A DNA stretch of 64,000 nt from Schleiferilactobacillus shenzhenensis LY-73 (lineage in GTDB: Bacteria; Bacillota; Bacilli; Lactobacillales; Lactobacillaceae), in the NCBI RefSeq assembly GCF_000469325.1, contig NZ_KI271585.1:58531-122530 (forward strand). The letters are read 5' to 3'. Shown here in pieces: positions 1 through 8,094 of the stretch. Numbering within the stretch: the stretch's first letter is position 1; each line of letters starts with the position of its first letter. Made by a program: the position numbers and the translations under genes. Below the pieces are notes generated by a model, which was not told where the DNA came from, did not search any database, and was given only the letters and a program-made list of their open reading frames with translations.

Positions 1-189
1 ACCCGGGCCATCACCCAGACAGTAGCCTGCCGCCACATCGCCTTTTCACAAGCCTGCCCCCGCCAGACCCGCCATAACAATTTTCTCCACGCTTGTGAGC
101 ATATTTTACCCCGCGCCCAGAAACCGGCCCTATACTTATCACGAACAAAAAGTAAGTATGTATGAGAGGTTAGATTGGGGGTCATAATT

Positions 190-1662
190 ATGGGAGCGAT
201 TCTCGCCACCATTCCGTTAGGGGTGACGACCCTGTCCCGTCTGCAGTTTGCCCTGACCGCCATCGTCCACTTTGCTTTCGTGGCGACGACGACTGGGATG
301 CTGCTGACGACGATCATCTTCGAATTTATTTATGCTTACGGCCGCGGCAACAAGGACCAGTATGGCCGCTTGGCGCTGTTCTTCAGCCGCATCTTCATCT
401 TCAGCTTCGCGACCGGGGTCGTCACCGGGCTGATCATGGAATTCCAATTTGGGTTGAACTGGTCGGCCTTCGCCCGCTTGATGGGCGATATCGTCGGCGT
501 CCCGCTGGCCATCGAGAGTATGCTTGCTTTCTTCCTGGAATCCACCATCATCGGCGCCTGGCGCTTCACGTGGGGGATGCTGAATAAGAAAGCCCACGCT
601 TGGCTGGGGCTGGCGATGCTGCTGTCCTCGCTGACCAGTGTCATCTGGATCATTGCCATCAATGCCTTCATGCAGAATCCTTACGGGTTCCACATGGAGG
701 GGAAGCACGCCCGGTTGAATAGTTTCATTACCCTGCTGCAAAACCCGCAATACCTGCCGGAAGTGCTGCACGTACTGTTCGCTATCCTGATCGTCGGCGG
801 CTTTCTGACTGCCGGCATCTCCGCTTGGCAGATCTTGCATCAGCGGGACGTGCAGGCGTTCAAGGTGGCTGTCCAAATCGGCTTGCTGATTGCGCTGCCG
901 GCGGCGTTCATTCAACCGCTGCAAGGCGACAACCAGGCGGCGGCAACGGTCATGCTGCAGCCGATGAAGTTCACGGCGATCGAGGGCCGCTACGACAACG
1001 AAGGCAGCAAGACTACCGGGGCGCCGTGGGCCCTGGCCGCCACCATCGATGAAAAGAACCACAAGGTCAACGCCATCACGGTGCCGGCCATGGGCACTTA
1101 CTTCGGGACGGGCAAGTTCACCGGCATGATGCCTGGGATGAACATGGTCGCCAAGATCTACCACGCAAAGTTCGATAAGACTGTGGCCAAGTCGTACGAC
1201 GGGCAGATGGACTACTATCCGCCGGTCACTCTGCTGTTCTGGGCGATGCACTGGATGGTCTACGCCGGCTACTTCTTTACTATGTTCGCGCTGGCGGCGA
1301 CGATTCTGCTGCACCGGCGGCATAAGCTGATTGAAGAGCACCGCAAGACGCTGCGCACACTGGGCTGGGTCCTCTGGCTGCCGTATATCACCATCACGGC
1401 TGGTTGGATCGTCGCCGAAGTGGGTCGTTATCCGTTCGTCGTTTATGGCTTGCTGACACAGTATGATGCCGTGTCGCCGAACTTGACGATGCCGGTTGTC
1501 GCCGTGTCGCTGGGCCTCTTCTTCATCGTCGATGCCTTCCTGATCACCACGATGATCACCCTCAGCCACCGCGCGCTGAAGCGGGGATTACCGGCGCTGA
1601 GCGGTTTGGAGCACGATGAAGACGACGATACGTCGTTTACAGGAGGTGTCAGTCATGCTTAG
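190..1662 (+). CDS. cydA: Cytochrome bd ubiquinol oxidase subunit I
   Basis: Membrane-bound terminal oxidase subunit that binds quinol and the haems and reduces oxygen to water. About 490 residues with many hydrophobic segments. An early TAIVHFAF stretch carries a probable haem-ligand His, and a late AEVGRYPFVVYG stretch occupies the position of the family's conserved GRQPW motif, so Q and W are replaced by Y and F. The ATG at 190 is preferred because a G-rich Shine-Dalgarno lies about 8 bases upstream; an in-frame TTG at 175 is possible. The 3' end overlaps cydB by 8 bases, indicating translational coupling. Needs haem (exogenous in many lactobacilli) to work; no cydCD is seen here. Confidence 0.95.
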   Translation: MGAILATIPLGVTTLSRLQFALTAIVHFAFVATTTGMLLTTIIFEFIYAYGRGNKDQYGRLALFFSRIFIFSFATGVVTGLIMEFQFGLNWSAFARLMGDIVGVPLAIESMLAFFLESTIIGAWRFTWGMLNKKAHAWLGLAMLLSSLTSVIWIIAINAFMQNPYGFHMEGKHARLNSFITLLQNPQYLPEVLHVLFAILIVGGFLTAGISAWQILHQRDVQAFKVAVQIGLLIALPAAFIQPLQGDNQAAATVMLQPMKFTAIEGRYDNEGSKTTGAPWALAATIDEKNHKVNAITVPAMGTYFGTGKFTGMMPGMNMVAKIYHAKFDKTVAKSYDGQMDYYPPVTLLFWAMHWMVYAGYFFTMFALAATILLHRRHKLIEEHRKTLRTLGWVLWLPYITITAGWIVAEVGRYPFVVYGLLTQYDAVSPNLTMPVVAVSLGLFFIVDAFLITTMITLSHRALKRGLPALSGLEHDEDDDTSFTGGVSHA

Positions 1663-2668
1663 TCTGTCGCATTTGCAGGTTTTCTTCCTGGGGCTGATCG
1701 CCACCGAATTGATGCTGTTCTTCGTCCTTGATGGCGCGGACTTCGGGGCCGGGATGGCCACGTTCTTCGTCGGCGACAACGACCGGGAACGGAACCAGAT
1801 CATGCGGGTGACCGGACCGGTTTGGGGCGGCAACGAGACCTGGGCGGTGACCGCCTTCGCCGTGATGTTCGCCACCTATCCGGGCTGGTACACCGCGTTC
1901 ACCGGCTACTATCTGGCGGTCTTCTTGATTCTGCTGTTCCTGATGTTCCGGGGCACCGCCTTCGACTACCGGGCCCAGTGGCACACGCGCCACTATAACC
2001 GCTTCTGGGATTGGGCGCTGATGATCGGCAGCTTAGTCCCGCCGTTCCTGTTCGGCTTGATCTTCGCGTCGACAGTCAGCGGGGTGACCGTGCGCAGCAA
2101 CGTGGTCTACGCCTCTTGGGGCGACGTGATGACCGTCTTCAATATTCTCGGCGGTCTGCTGGCCGTCGTCTTGAGCCTGAATATCGGGCTGGCCCGGATC
2201 ATGAAGAAAGTACCCGCGCCGCTCACCGAGAAGCTGACCGGCAAGCTGCGCTGGACGCTCATCGTCCTCTACCCGCTGGCCGTCCTGTTCGTGATTCTGC
2301 TGCCGTTCAATACCCGCTTCTTCAGCACCCACCCGGCCCTGGTCACCACCCTGCTGGTGATCTTCGCCGCGACGGCGCTGACGGAGTATTGGACCCTGAC
2401 TAAAGGTTACCGCCGGGCAAGTTTCTGGCTGGCCGTCGTCAGTATGGCGAGTTTCGTCTATACCATCTTTCTCGGCAACTTCCCGACCTTGGTCGTCGCC
2501 AAGCACGGACCGGATATCACCGCCTTGACGGCGACTAGCGGGCCGACGTCGTTGGTCTGGACCGCTTGGCTGGTCGGCTTCATGATCATCACCATGATTG
2601 CCTTCCAAGCCTTCGCTTACCACATGGCCAACAAGTACTACGACGCACCGATGTCGCCGATGATCTAG
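1655..2668 (+). CDS. cydB: Cytochrome bd ubiquinol oxidase subunit II
   Basis: Second integral-membrane subunit of the bd oxidase, partner of CydA in aerobic quinol oxidation. 337 residues, multi-spanning, with the typical early GNETW stretch and DGADFG. The start at 1655 follows a perfect AGGAGG (1641-1646), preferred over an in-frame upstream ATG at 1616 that lies inside cydA. Overlaps the end of cydA and is followed 13 bases later by a small membrane gene, so all three are probably one transcript. Confidence 0.95.
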   Translation: MLSLSHLQVFFLGLIATELMLFFVLDGADFGAGMATFFVGDNDRERNQIMRVTGPVWGGNETWAVTAFAVMFATYPGWYTAFTGYYLAVFLILLFLMFRGTAFDYRAQWHTRHYNRFWDWALMIGSLVPPFLFGLIFASTVSGVTVRSNVVYASWGDVMTVFNILGGLLAVVLSLNIGLARIMKKVPAPLTEKLTGKLRWTLIVLYPLAVLFVILLPFNTRFFSTHPALVTTLLVIFAATALTEYWTLTKGYRRASFWLAVVSMASFVYTIFLGNFPTLVVAKHGPDITALTATSGPTSLVWTAWLVGFMIITMIAFQAFAYHMANKYYDAPMSPMI

Positions 2669-2681
2669 GAAGGTGAATGGC

Positions 2682-2891
2682 ATGAAGAAAGTACTGATTG
2701 ATATTGCCTGGGGTGTCGCTGTCGTCGTGTTCTGGCTCTACCAAGTCTTCTGGGGACTGCTCTGGACCCCGCTGATTGGCAAGGCTAACGGCGAGAAAGT
2801 GCTCTACCTCATTGACGCCATCGTACTGGCCATTGCCATCGTGGTGACCGTCAAGGGGTATGGCCGGCGTACTGTCAAGCAAGACAGCTGA
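2682..2891 (+). CDS. Small two-helix membrane protein of the cyd operon
   Basis: 69 residues with two hydrophobic segments (about residues 6-25 and 40-57) joined by a short loop. It starts 13 bases after cydB with a strong Shine-Dalgarno (AGGAAGGTG), so it is co-expressed with the bd oxidase. Small third subunits (CydX, CydS) of bd oxidases are known, but those are usually single-helix and 30-40 residues; this protein is longer and I do not recognise it as either. An accessory or assembly role with CydAB is inferred from position only. A strong hairpin terminator follows. Confidence 0.75.
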   Translation: MKKVLIDIAWGVAVVVFWLYQVFWGLLWTPLIGKANGEKVLYLIDAIVLAIAIVVTVKGYGRRTVKQDS

Positions 2892-2898
2892 CACGGAC

Positions 2899-2964
2899 CA
2901 AAAAGACGCCCGATCGGCAGTTTGTCCACGTGGATGAACAGACCGCCGACCGGGCGTCTTTTTT
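2899..2964. terminator. Terminator between the cyd operon and the convergent gene
   Basis: The arms AAAAGACGCCCGATCGGC and GCCGACCGGGCGTC pair with one bulge and are followed by a run of T on the plus strand; the A run at the left arm gives T on the minus strand. It can serve both the cyd operon and the convergent gene at 2978-3550. Confidence 0.85.
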
Positions 2965-2977
2965 ATTTGACTAGAAA

Positions 2978-3550
2978 TTATTCGCTGATCTTGCGAATCT
3001 TACCCACCGCGATGGGCAGCGTCGTGTTGGCCGTGTGTCCGGCAATGGCCCCCTGGACCGTCGCTGGCAGCTTGAAGTCCTCCGGCACGCCGTGAACGTA
3101 GAGCACCCGCTTCTCCAGGTGCAGTTCACGGTCGTTGAAGGCTTTCTCAAAACTGTTGCGCAGCGTCCCCAGCGGAATGATCTTTTCGTAAGTAAAATTG
3201 CCTTGGGCATCGGCCACCGGATACGTATCTTCCGGGATCCGCATGTGCTCAGGACTGGCGTTGAACGGCACCATGGTGGTGCCGGAAACAGGCTCCGTCT
3301 CTGGCAGATCGACGTAACCGTCGTGGTTGGCGTCTTGCGCAATCGTCGCCGGCTGGGCGTCTTGACCGTCCGGGAACCCATGGAAGTGCATCCAGTGCTG
3401 ACTATTGGCCGGGGTGCCGGTCATCGTGATCGTCACGACCAATTCGTCGCCCTGAATCTCGAAGCGGGCATGGCCTTTCGCAGCCGTGCCAATCTTGTCC
3501 GCATTCAACGGTGTGATATCTGCCTCATAAACTATCTTCTCTTCCGCCAT
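2978..3550 (-). CDS. Hypothetical protein with HWMHFHG and an EF-hand-like loop
   Basis: 190 residues, no signal peptide, acidic and probably beta-rich. A His cluster HWMHFHG (about residues 52-58) could bind metal and recalls the His-rich strands of CHRD or Cu/Zn-superoxide-dismutase-like folds. It is followed by DANHDGYVDL, which fits the DxNxDGxxD pattern of a calcium-binding loop. No family is assigned with certainty. It has its own ATG behind a purine-rich site and converges on the cyd operon. Metal binding is inferred from motif only. Confidence 0.7.
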   Translation of the reverse strand: MAEEKIVYEADITPLNADKIGTAAKGHARFEIQGDELVVTITMTGTPANSQHWMHFHGFPDGQDAQPATIAQDANHDGYVDLPETEPVSGTTMVPFNASPEHMRIPEDTYPVADAQGNFTYEKIIPLGTLRNSFEKAFNDRELHLEKRVLYVHGVPEDFKLPATVQGAIAGHTANTTLPIAVGKIRKISE

Positions 3551-3640
3551 TACATTTGGCCCCTTTCATTCGTGACAAAGTAACGCTTACCCTTAGAATA
3601 GACCAGCGGCTGGGGCGAATGCAACAAAAAGAATCACCGC

Positions 3641-4333
3641 TTATTGGAGCCAGGCGGCGGCATCGAAATGACTGAAGTCCACGGGGCCCGCAGCCCGGTT
3701 GGCAGGCCGCAGTGCCGACTGCCCGGTCAAGGGGAAGGTCTGCTTGGCGGCCACCGCCAGCGCCGCCGTAGCGGCCACGTCCACCCCCGCACCCACGCCG
3801 GCCCCAATGACCGGAACGATTTGGGAAAAGTGCAGCAGCCCGTGTTCCCCGGCGACAGAAAAGAGTTTGGCGCCCACTCGCTGGTTGATACGGGCCAGCG
3901 TCGCCGCCGACACCCGTTGACTCAAGCGGCCGGTCCAGGCAATACCGGCTTTCTTCAGGAAGTCTTCCGCCGCGTTGCCGGTCAGGGTGATCAAACTCAT
4001 GGTCTTCACCCGGTCGTCCGCCAGGTCGTACCCCCGCAGGGCGGCGATCACCGTCACCATGCGCAGCTGGACGTACAGCGTATTCGCCACTTCGGCCGGG
4101 ATGGTGACGGGCAGGGTCGCCAGGCCGCCGAGCCCGGTGATGAAGCTGACCGTTCCGACCCGCCGGCGGGCGTAGCGCAGGTAATCACGGATGGCCTGTT
4201 CGGCATCACCGCCCGCCTGGGCCAAATACGTCTCGGCCAAGGTGGCCGCTGACTGCCCCTTGCCGCCGCCTTTCACGGCCCGGTGATAACTCCAATTCAA
4301 GACCTGCTGTGCTGCGGTTTGCGTAAACGTCAT
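3641..4333 (-). CDS. EcsC-family protein
   Basis: 230 residues starting at MTFTQTAAQQ; the ATG at 4333 follows an AAAGAGGG site, whereas the open frame runs further upstream without a plausible start. The protein has the EcsC-like layout: a helical N-terminus, a hydrophobic stretch (FITGLGGLATLPVTIP, about residues 60-75), LITLTGNAAEDFLKKAG, and a Gly-rich hydrophobic C-terminal segment (VIGAGVGAGVDVAAT). EcsC proteins are poorly understood and are often linked to membranes or the Ecs transporter; no ecsAB genes are adjacent. Precedes no obvious operon partner. Confidence 0.8.
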   Translation of the reverse strand: MTFTQTAAQQVLNWSYHRAVKGGGKGQSAATLAETYLAQAGGDAEQAIRDYLRYARRRVGTVSFITGLGGLATLPVTIPAEVANTLYVQLRMVTVIAALRGYDLADDRVKTMSLITLTGNAAEDFLKKAGIAWTGRLSQRVSAATLARINQRVGAKLFSVAGEHGLLHFSQIVPVIGAGVGAGVDVAATAALAVAAKQTFPLTGQSALRPANRAAGPVDFSHFDAAAWLQ

Positions 4334-4431
4334 CGCCGCGGACCCTCTTTCTCGTTTTCTTCCATTGTCGGAGAAAACCGGCGCCGCCGCCAGGGTCAGC
4401 GGACGGAGAGCGGGTCGGGCGGGAGACGGAA

Positions 4432-4962
4432 TTAATGGGCCGCCGTCCGTCGGTAGCGGATATATTGCGGGACGTACAGGGCGACGGAGACCACTGCCGT
4501 GACCGCCGAGGCGATGAACAGCGCAGTCACCAGCACCGCCGGCAGCGCCGGGAAGAGCAGGACGAGCACGGCGGTCAGGTAGAATAGCGCCGTGGCCACC
4601 TTGCCCCACATCGCCGCTCCGGGGAGCTTCACCCCTTGGTGCAGGAGGATGGCCGCGCCGATCAGCATGACGGTCTCCTTGCCCAGCAGCACCCAGAATA
4701 TCCAGCGGTACTGGGGCAGGTGGAGGAAGAACACGATGATCACGCTGATCTGGGTCAGCTTGTCGGCCAGCGGGTCCAGGACCTTGCCCAGCTGGGAGAC
4801 CCAGTGGTTGCGCCGGGCCAGGTACCCGTCCAGCAGGTCGGTCAGGCTGATCACGGTGATCAAGACGCCCGCCGTGACGAACTGGCCCTGACTGGCGAAG
4901 TACAGGAACACCGGCAGCAGCACGAGCCGCAGGGCCGAGAGAATGTTTGGAATATGGCGCAT
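4432..4962 (-). CDS. CDP-alcohol phosphatidyltransferase (PgsA-like)
   Basis: 176 residues, about five or six hydrophobic segments. It contains the complete family signature D-G-x2-A-R-x8-G-x3-D-x3-D, seen as DGYLAR, then LGKVLDPLADK (residues about 44-68), which binds the divalent metal and CDP-diacylglycerol. Members transfer a phosphatidyl group to glycerol-3-phosphate or another alcohol during phospholipid synthesis. Length fits PgsA-like enzymes, but whether this is the housekeeping phosphatidylglycerophosphate synthase or a paralogue cannot be told from one window. Confidence 0.85.
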   Translation of the reverse strand: MRHIPNILSALRLVLLPVFLYFASQGQFVTAGVLITVISLTDLLDGYLARRNHWVSQLGKVLDPLADKLTQISVIIVFFLHLPQYRWIFWVLLGKETVMLIGAAILLHQGVKLPGAAMWGKVATALFYLTAVLVLLFPALPAVLVTALFIASAVTAVVSVALYVPQYIRYRRTAAH

Positions 4963-5045
4963 CGCCGCGCCCCCTTTCTATCTTCTATTATGCCAGAACG
5001 ACCCGCCAGCGTGTTACGATGAAGACAGAAAGGAAGCGTGACGTC

Positions 5046-5687
5046 ATGACAAATGTATTGATTCTGGGTGCGCACGGCCAGATCGCCCAGCTGGCAGAAA
5101 AGCAGCTGCTGCAGGAGACAACGCACCACCTGACCCTGTTCCTGCGGCGGGCCAGCCGCTTGACCGTCACCGACCCCGCTCGGGAAACCGTGATCGAGGG
5201 CGATGCCACTGACCCGGCGGCGCTAGTCAAAGCGCTGGCCGGCATTGACGTGGTCTACGCCAACCTCGGCGGTAAGACAATCGAGAAGCAGGCGCAAGCA
5301 GTCGTCCAGGCGATGGACCAGACCGGGGTGCACCGGCTGATTTGGATCTCCACGCTGGGTATCTACGATGAAGTGCCTGGGGCGTTCGGCCGCTGGAACC
5401 ACCAGATGCTGGACGGCGGTTACCTGGAGCCTTATACCGCTGCCGCTAAAGTCATCGAAGGGTCAGACTTAGCCTATACCATCATCCGGCCGGCCTGGCT
5501 GTCGAATAAGGACATCGTCAGTTACGAGACCACCGAAAAAGGCGAGCCGTTCAAAGGGACTGAAGTTTCCCGGAAGAGTATCGCGGACTTGGTCGTGCAA
5601 TTGATCAACGATCCCGACCGCGCCGTGGGTCATTCCCTGGGCGTGGATCAGCCCCACACCGAGGGGGACAAACCGTCCTTCTATTGA
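5046..5687 (+). CDS. NAD(P)-binding SDR/NmrA-like oxidoreductase
   Basis: 213 residues starting with a Rossmann nucleotide-binding motif (NVLILGAHGQIAQ, residues 3-15; GxxGxxA type). Later strands ANLGG and WISTLGIYDE fit the atypical SDR (SDR_a5) or NAD(P)H-binding families. The start at 5046 is chosen because AAAGGAAG lies 12 bases upstream and the Rossmann fold begins immediately; longer upstream starts add an implausible tail. Substrate unknown. Stands alone between divergent pgsA-like and pepF. Confidence 0.8.
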   Translation: MTNVLILGAHGQIAQLAEKQLLQETTHHLTLFLRRASRLTVTDPARETVIEGDATDPAALVKALAGIDVVYANLGGKTIEKQAQAVVQAMDQTGVHRLIWISTLGIYDEVPGAFGRWNHQMLDGGYLEPYTAAAKVIEGSDLAYTIIRPAWLSNKDIVSYETTEKGEPFKGTEVSRKSIADLVVQLINDPDRAVGHSLGVDQPHTEGDKPSFY

Positions 5688-5763
5688 TTTTTCGTTTTCT
5701 CACCAACATCCCCCGCTTTCTGTGATACGATGAGGCTATTCACAGGAAACGAGGGATGTTTTG

Positions 5764-7572
5764 ATGGCAACGAAACAATTGCGGCAGCGGGCGGATGTGC
5801 CCGAAGAACAGAAGTGGCGCTTAGCGGATATTTTCCCCGATACGGCGGCCTTCAATAAGGCTTGCGCGGATCTCATCGCCCAGGGCGAGGCCATTGCCCA
5901 GCACCGGAATGATTTGCTTGACGATGCCGGGGTCTTGTACGACACCTTGACCGCCTATTTTCAGGCGCGGACCTTGGCCGACCAAGTCTTCAATTACGGC
6001 GAACACCTCTATAACAGCGATATGACCGCTGCTGCCGGGCAAAAGGCCGTGGCCCAAGCGGACCAGACCGTCACCACGTTTGCGACAGCCACCGCCTTCG
6101 TGGAAGCGACCCTGCCCCAAGTGACCGACGCTCAATTGGCCGCTTTGACCCAGGCAGAGCCCCAGCTCAAACAGTACGCCTTCATTTTTGCCCAAGCCCA
6201 AAAACGCCAGCCCCACATTTTGGGTGCCGGTGAAGAAACCCTGTTATCCGCGCTCGGTCAGACCTTCACGGCCCCCGAGTCGATCTATAACAAGCTGAAC
6301 GATGCGGACATCGCCTTCGGCACAATGAAAGATGCCCACGGCAACGAGATCCCTTTGAGTAAGGAAAAGCTCTACCAGCTGTACCAGTCCCCGGATCGGG
6401 CCGTGCGCAAAACGGCGGCGGAGAAGTTCTCCCAAGGCTACGCCCGCTCTCAATACACATTCGCCGAAGCACTGCAGCAGCATGTCCACACCCAAAACAC
6501 CTTGGCCCATCTGCGTCATTACGATTCTGCCCGGGCGATGGACTTGAGTGCCCAGTTTATCCCGGAAGCGGTCTTCACTAACCTGGTGGACACCGTCCAT
6601 GAATTTCTGCCCAGTGCCCATAAATACTATGCGCTGCGCAAACGCGTCTTGGGGCTAGACCCCTTGTACAGTTACGACTTGTCCGTCCCGCTGGTGGGCG
6701 AAGCGCCGCTGAAGCCCACCTTCGAGCAAGCGAAGGCATGGGCCTTGAAGGCCCTCGCCGTGTTGGGCGACGACTACTTGGCCCACTTGCAAGAAGAGTT
6801 CGGCAACCGCTGGATCGACCGGGCGGAGAATGCCGGCAAGCTCTCCGGCGGTTATGAGAGCGACGTCTTCGGTGTCCACCCTTACGTCCTGCTCAACTGG
6901 AGCAATACGTACCGGGCAGCCAGCACCTTGGCCCATGAATCCGGCCACGCAATGCAAAGTGTCTACGCTGACGCGAACCAGCCCTACTGGTATTCACAGT
7001 ATTCCATGTTCATCGCGGAGATCGCGTCCACCTGCAATGAGTCGCTGCTGAACCACTATATGCGCGCCACCCACCAGGATGACGACCGGATCAAGGCGTA
7101 TCTGCTCACCGAATCCGTTGAGGACCTGCTGAACACGATTTTCAACCAGACCAAGTACGCCGAATTCGAGCACTTCATGTACACCAGCGACGCTGCGGGG
7201 GAATCCTTGACGCCCGAGAAGCTCAACGACAAGACCGCCGCCCTCGATGCCGCCTACACCGGCGACGCCGTCACCCCCAACCCCTGGCCCAACGTCAGCT
7301 GGGCGCGCATCCCTCATTACTACATGAACTACTACCTTTACCAGTACGCGACCTCCAAGGCGGTCGCCAACACCTTGGCCCAGCGCATCCTGGCTGATCC
7401 GGCCGACCAAGTACCGCAGTACAAGGCCTTCCTGTCTGCCGGTGCCAGTGATTTCCCGCTGGCCATCGTGAAGAAAGCCGGCATCGATATGACCAAACCG
7501 GACTATATTCGGGAAACCTTGACCGTATTTGACCGTCAAGTCGATGAATTAGCCGATCTGCTGCAAAAATAA
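5764..7572 (+). CDS. pepF: Oligoendopeptidase F (M3 family)
   Basis: 602-residue cytoplasmic zinc metallopeptidase that cleaves short peptides taken up by oligopeptide transporters. The zinc-binding HESGH (HExxH type) is at residues 391-395, with a downstream FIAEIASTCNE segment providing the third ligand Glu. Length and the conserved YMNYYLYQYATSKA region agree with PepF. The ATG at 5764 has GAGGG upstream; a TTG directly before it is less likely. Confidence 0.95.
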   Translation: MATKQLRQRADVPEEQKWRLADIFPDTAAFNKACADLIAQGEAIAQHRNDLLDDAGVLYDTLTAYFQARTLADQVFNYGEHLYNSDMTAAAGQKAVAQADQTVTTFATATAFVEATLPQVTDAQLAALTQAEPQLKQYAFIFAQAQKRQPHILGAGEETLLSALGQTFTAPESIYNKLNDADIAFGTMKDAHGNEIPLSKEKLYQLYQSPDRAVRKTAAEKFSQGYARSQYTFAEALQQHVHTQNTLAHLRHYDSARAMDLSAQFIPEAVFTNLVDTVHEFLPSAHKYYALRKRVLGLDPLYSYDLSVPLVGEAPLKPTFEQAKAWALKALAVLGDDYLAHLQEEFGNRWIDRAENAGKLSGGYESDVFGVHPYVLLNWSNTYRAASTLAHESGHAMQSVYADANQPYWYSQYSMFIAEIASTCNESLLNHYMRATHQDDDRIKAYLLTESVEDLLNTIFNQTKYAEFEHFMYTSDAAGESLTPEKLNDKTAALDAAYTGDAVTPNPWPNVSWARIPHYYMNYYLYQYATSKAVANTLAQRILADPADQVPQYKAFLSAGASDFPLAIVKKAGIDMTKPDYIRETLTVFDRQVDELADLLQK

Positions 7573-7583
7573 TTGGAACGCCA

Positions 7584-7629
7584 AAGATGGCGGTGCGCCG
7601 GGGTTTCCTCGCTCACGCACCGCCATCTT
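7584..7629 (+). terminator. Hairpin after pepF
   Basis: AAGATGGCGGTGCG (7584-7597) pairs perfectly with CGCACCGCCATCTT (7616-7629). There is no T tract after it (ATCTTCCC), so it may be a weak terminator or a stabilising 3' stem. Confidence 0.6.
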
Positions 7630-7704
7630 CATCTTCCCACCGCAAACTGTTACCATTTCCGTCTTTTCCCCGTCACAAAATGTTCACAACTGCCCCGTAA
7701 TATA

Positions 7705-7840
7705 CAAGATGTCAACAGGAACACAACATCCTCCCCAGAAGTTACTTCCTGATAAATATTGACAACCAACTTTTTCTTCATGATTTTTCTTCTCCCCATT
7801 GTTCACCACCGCGGCCTCCCCCCGCCGGTGGTGATTTTTT
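7705..7840 (+). ncRNA. Candidate small RNA A, CCUCCCC-loop type
   Basis: Intergenic element sharing with a second copy at 8964-9105 a near-identical upstream/5' block (7685-7720), an internal CCTCCCC (7730-7736), a CAACCAACTTTTT block and a Rho-independent terminator. The terminator stem CACCACCG/CGGTGGTG (7804-7833, inner CGG/CCG) displays a loop of exactly CCTCCCC and ends in T6. CCUCCCC is complementary to Shine-Dalgarno GGGGAGG, the hallmark of C-rich regulatory RNAs of Firmicutes. A TAATAT box lies at 7698-7703, but no convincing -35 is seen, so the 5' end is approximate. Confidence 0.6.
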
Positions 7841-7870
7841 ATCTGGTGATGCAAGGGGCGCATCACCAGT

Positions 7871-8090
7871 GGGTCAGGGGCAGGGGGGTGTGGGCGTTGG
7901 TTGGCGGATTTGGGGTGACTTGCAGCTGCTGGGGCCTGGGGGGAAGATGTGAAACGGACAGATGGTGGTTGATTGAGGGATTGGGGCGGATGACATCGTC
8001 TGTTTTGGACAAGAGATAAGGGGCAAGTGCGGGCGGATCTTGCTGCTTGGGGGGTTGGTGAGTTGGCGGGGGCTTGGGTTGGTGGCAGGA
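7871..8090 (+). other. G-rich intergenic tract with a G-quadruplex motif
   Basis: About 220 bases with strong G over C skew on the plus strand and no credible gene. Positions 7871-7894 read GGG-N3-GGGG-N2-GGGGGG-N3-GGG, which fits the four-tract quadruplex pattern; further G4-G6 runs follow. It is preceded by a perfect 10-bp hairpin (7843-7869) with an AAGGGGC loop. It lies downstream of the minus-strand methyltransferase gene, so its transcript would be C-rich. Confidence 0.6.
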
Positions 8091-8094
8091 AGCG

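Noticed and set aside
93-110. Rex-type operator before cydA (TTGTGA half site)
   Set aside because: Only one half matches; the partner half TCACAA is absent.
217-1569. 450-codon minus-strand frame over cydA
   Set aside because: Shadow of cydA, with low-complexity, His/Gln/Arg-rich translation.
3641-4609. 322-codon version of the EcsC protein
   Set aside because: The extra N-terminus is Arg/Gly/Pro-rich, overlaps the neighbouring gene and lacks a ribosome site; the ATG at 4333 is well supported.
7704-7742. Promoter on the minus strand in the small-RNA block (TTGACA complement)
   Set aside because: A TTGACA is present on the minus strand, but no -10 lies at a workable distance.
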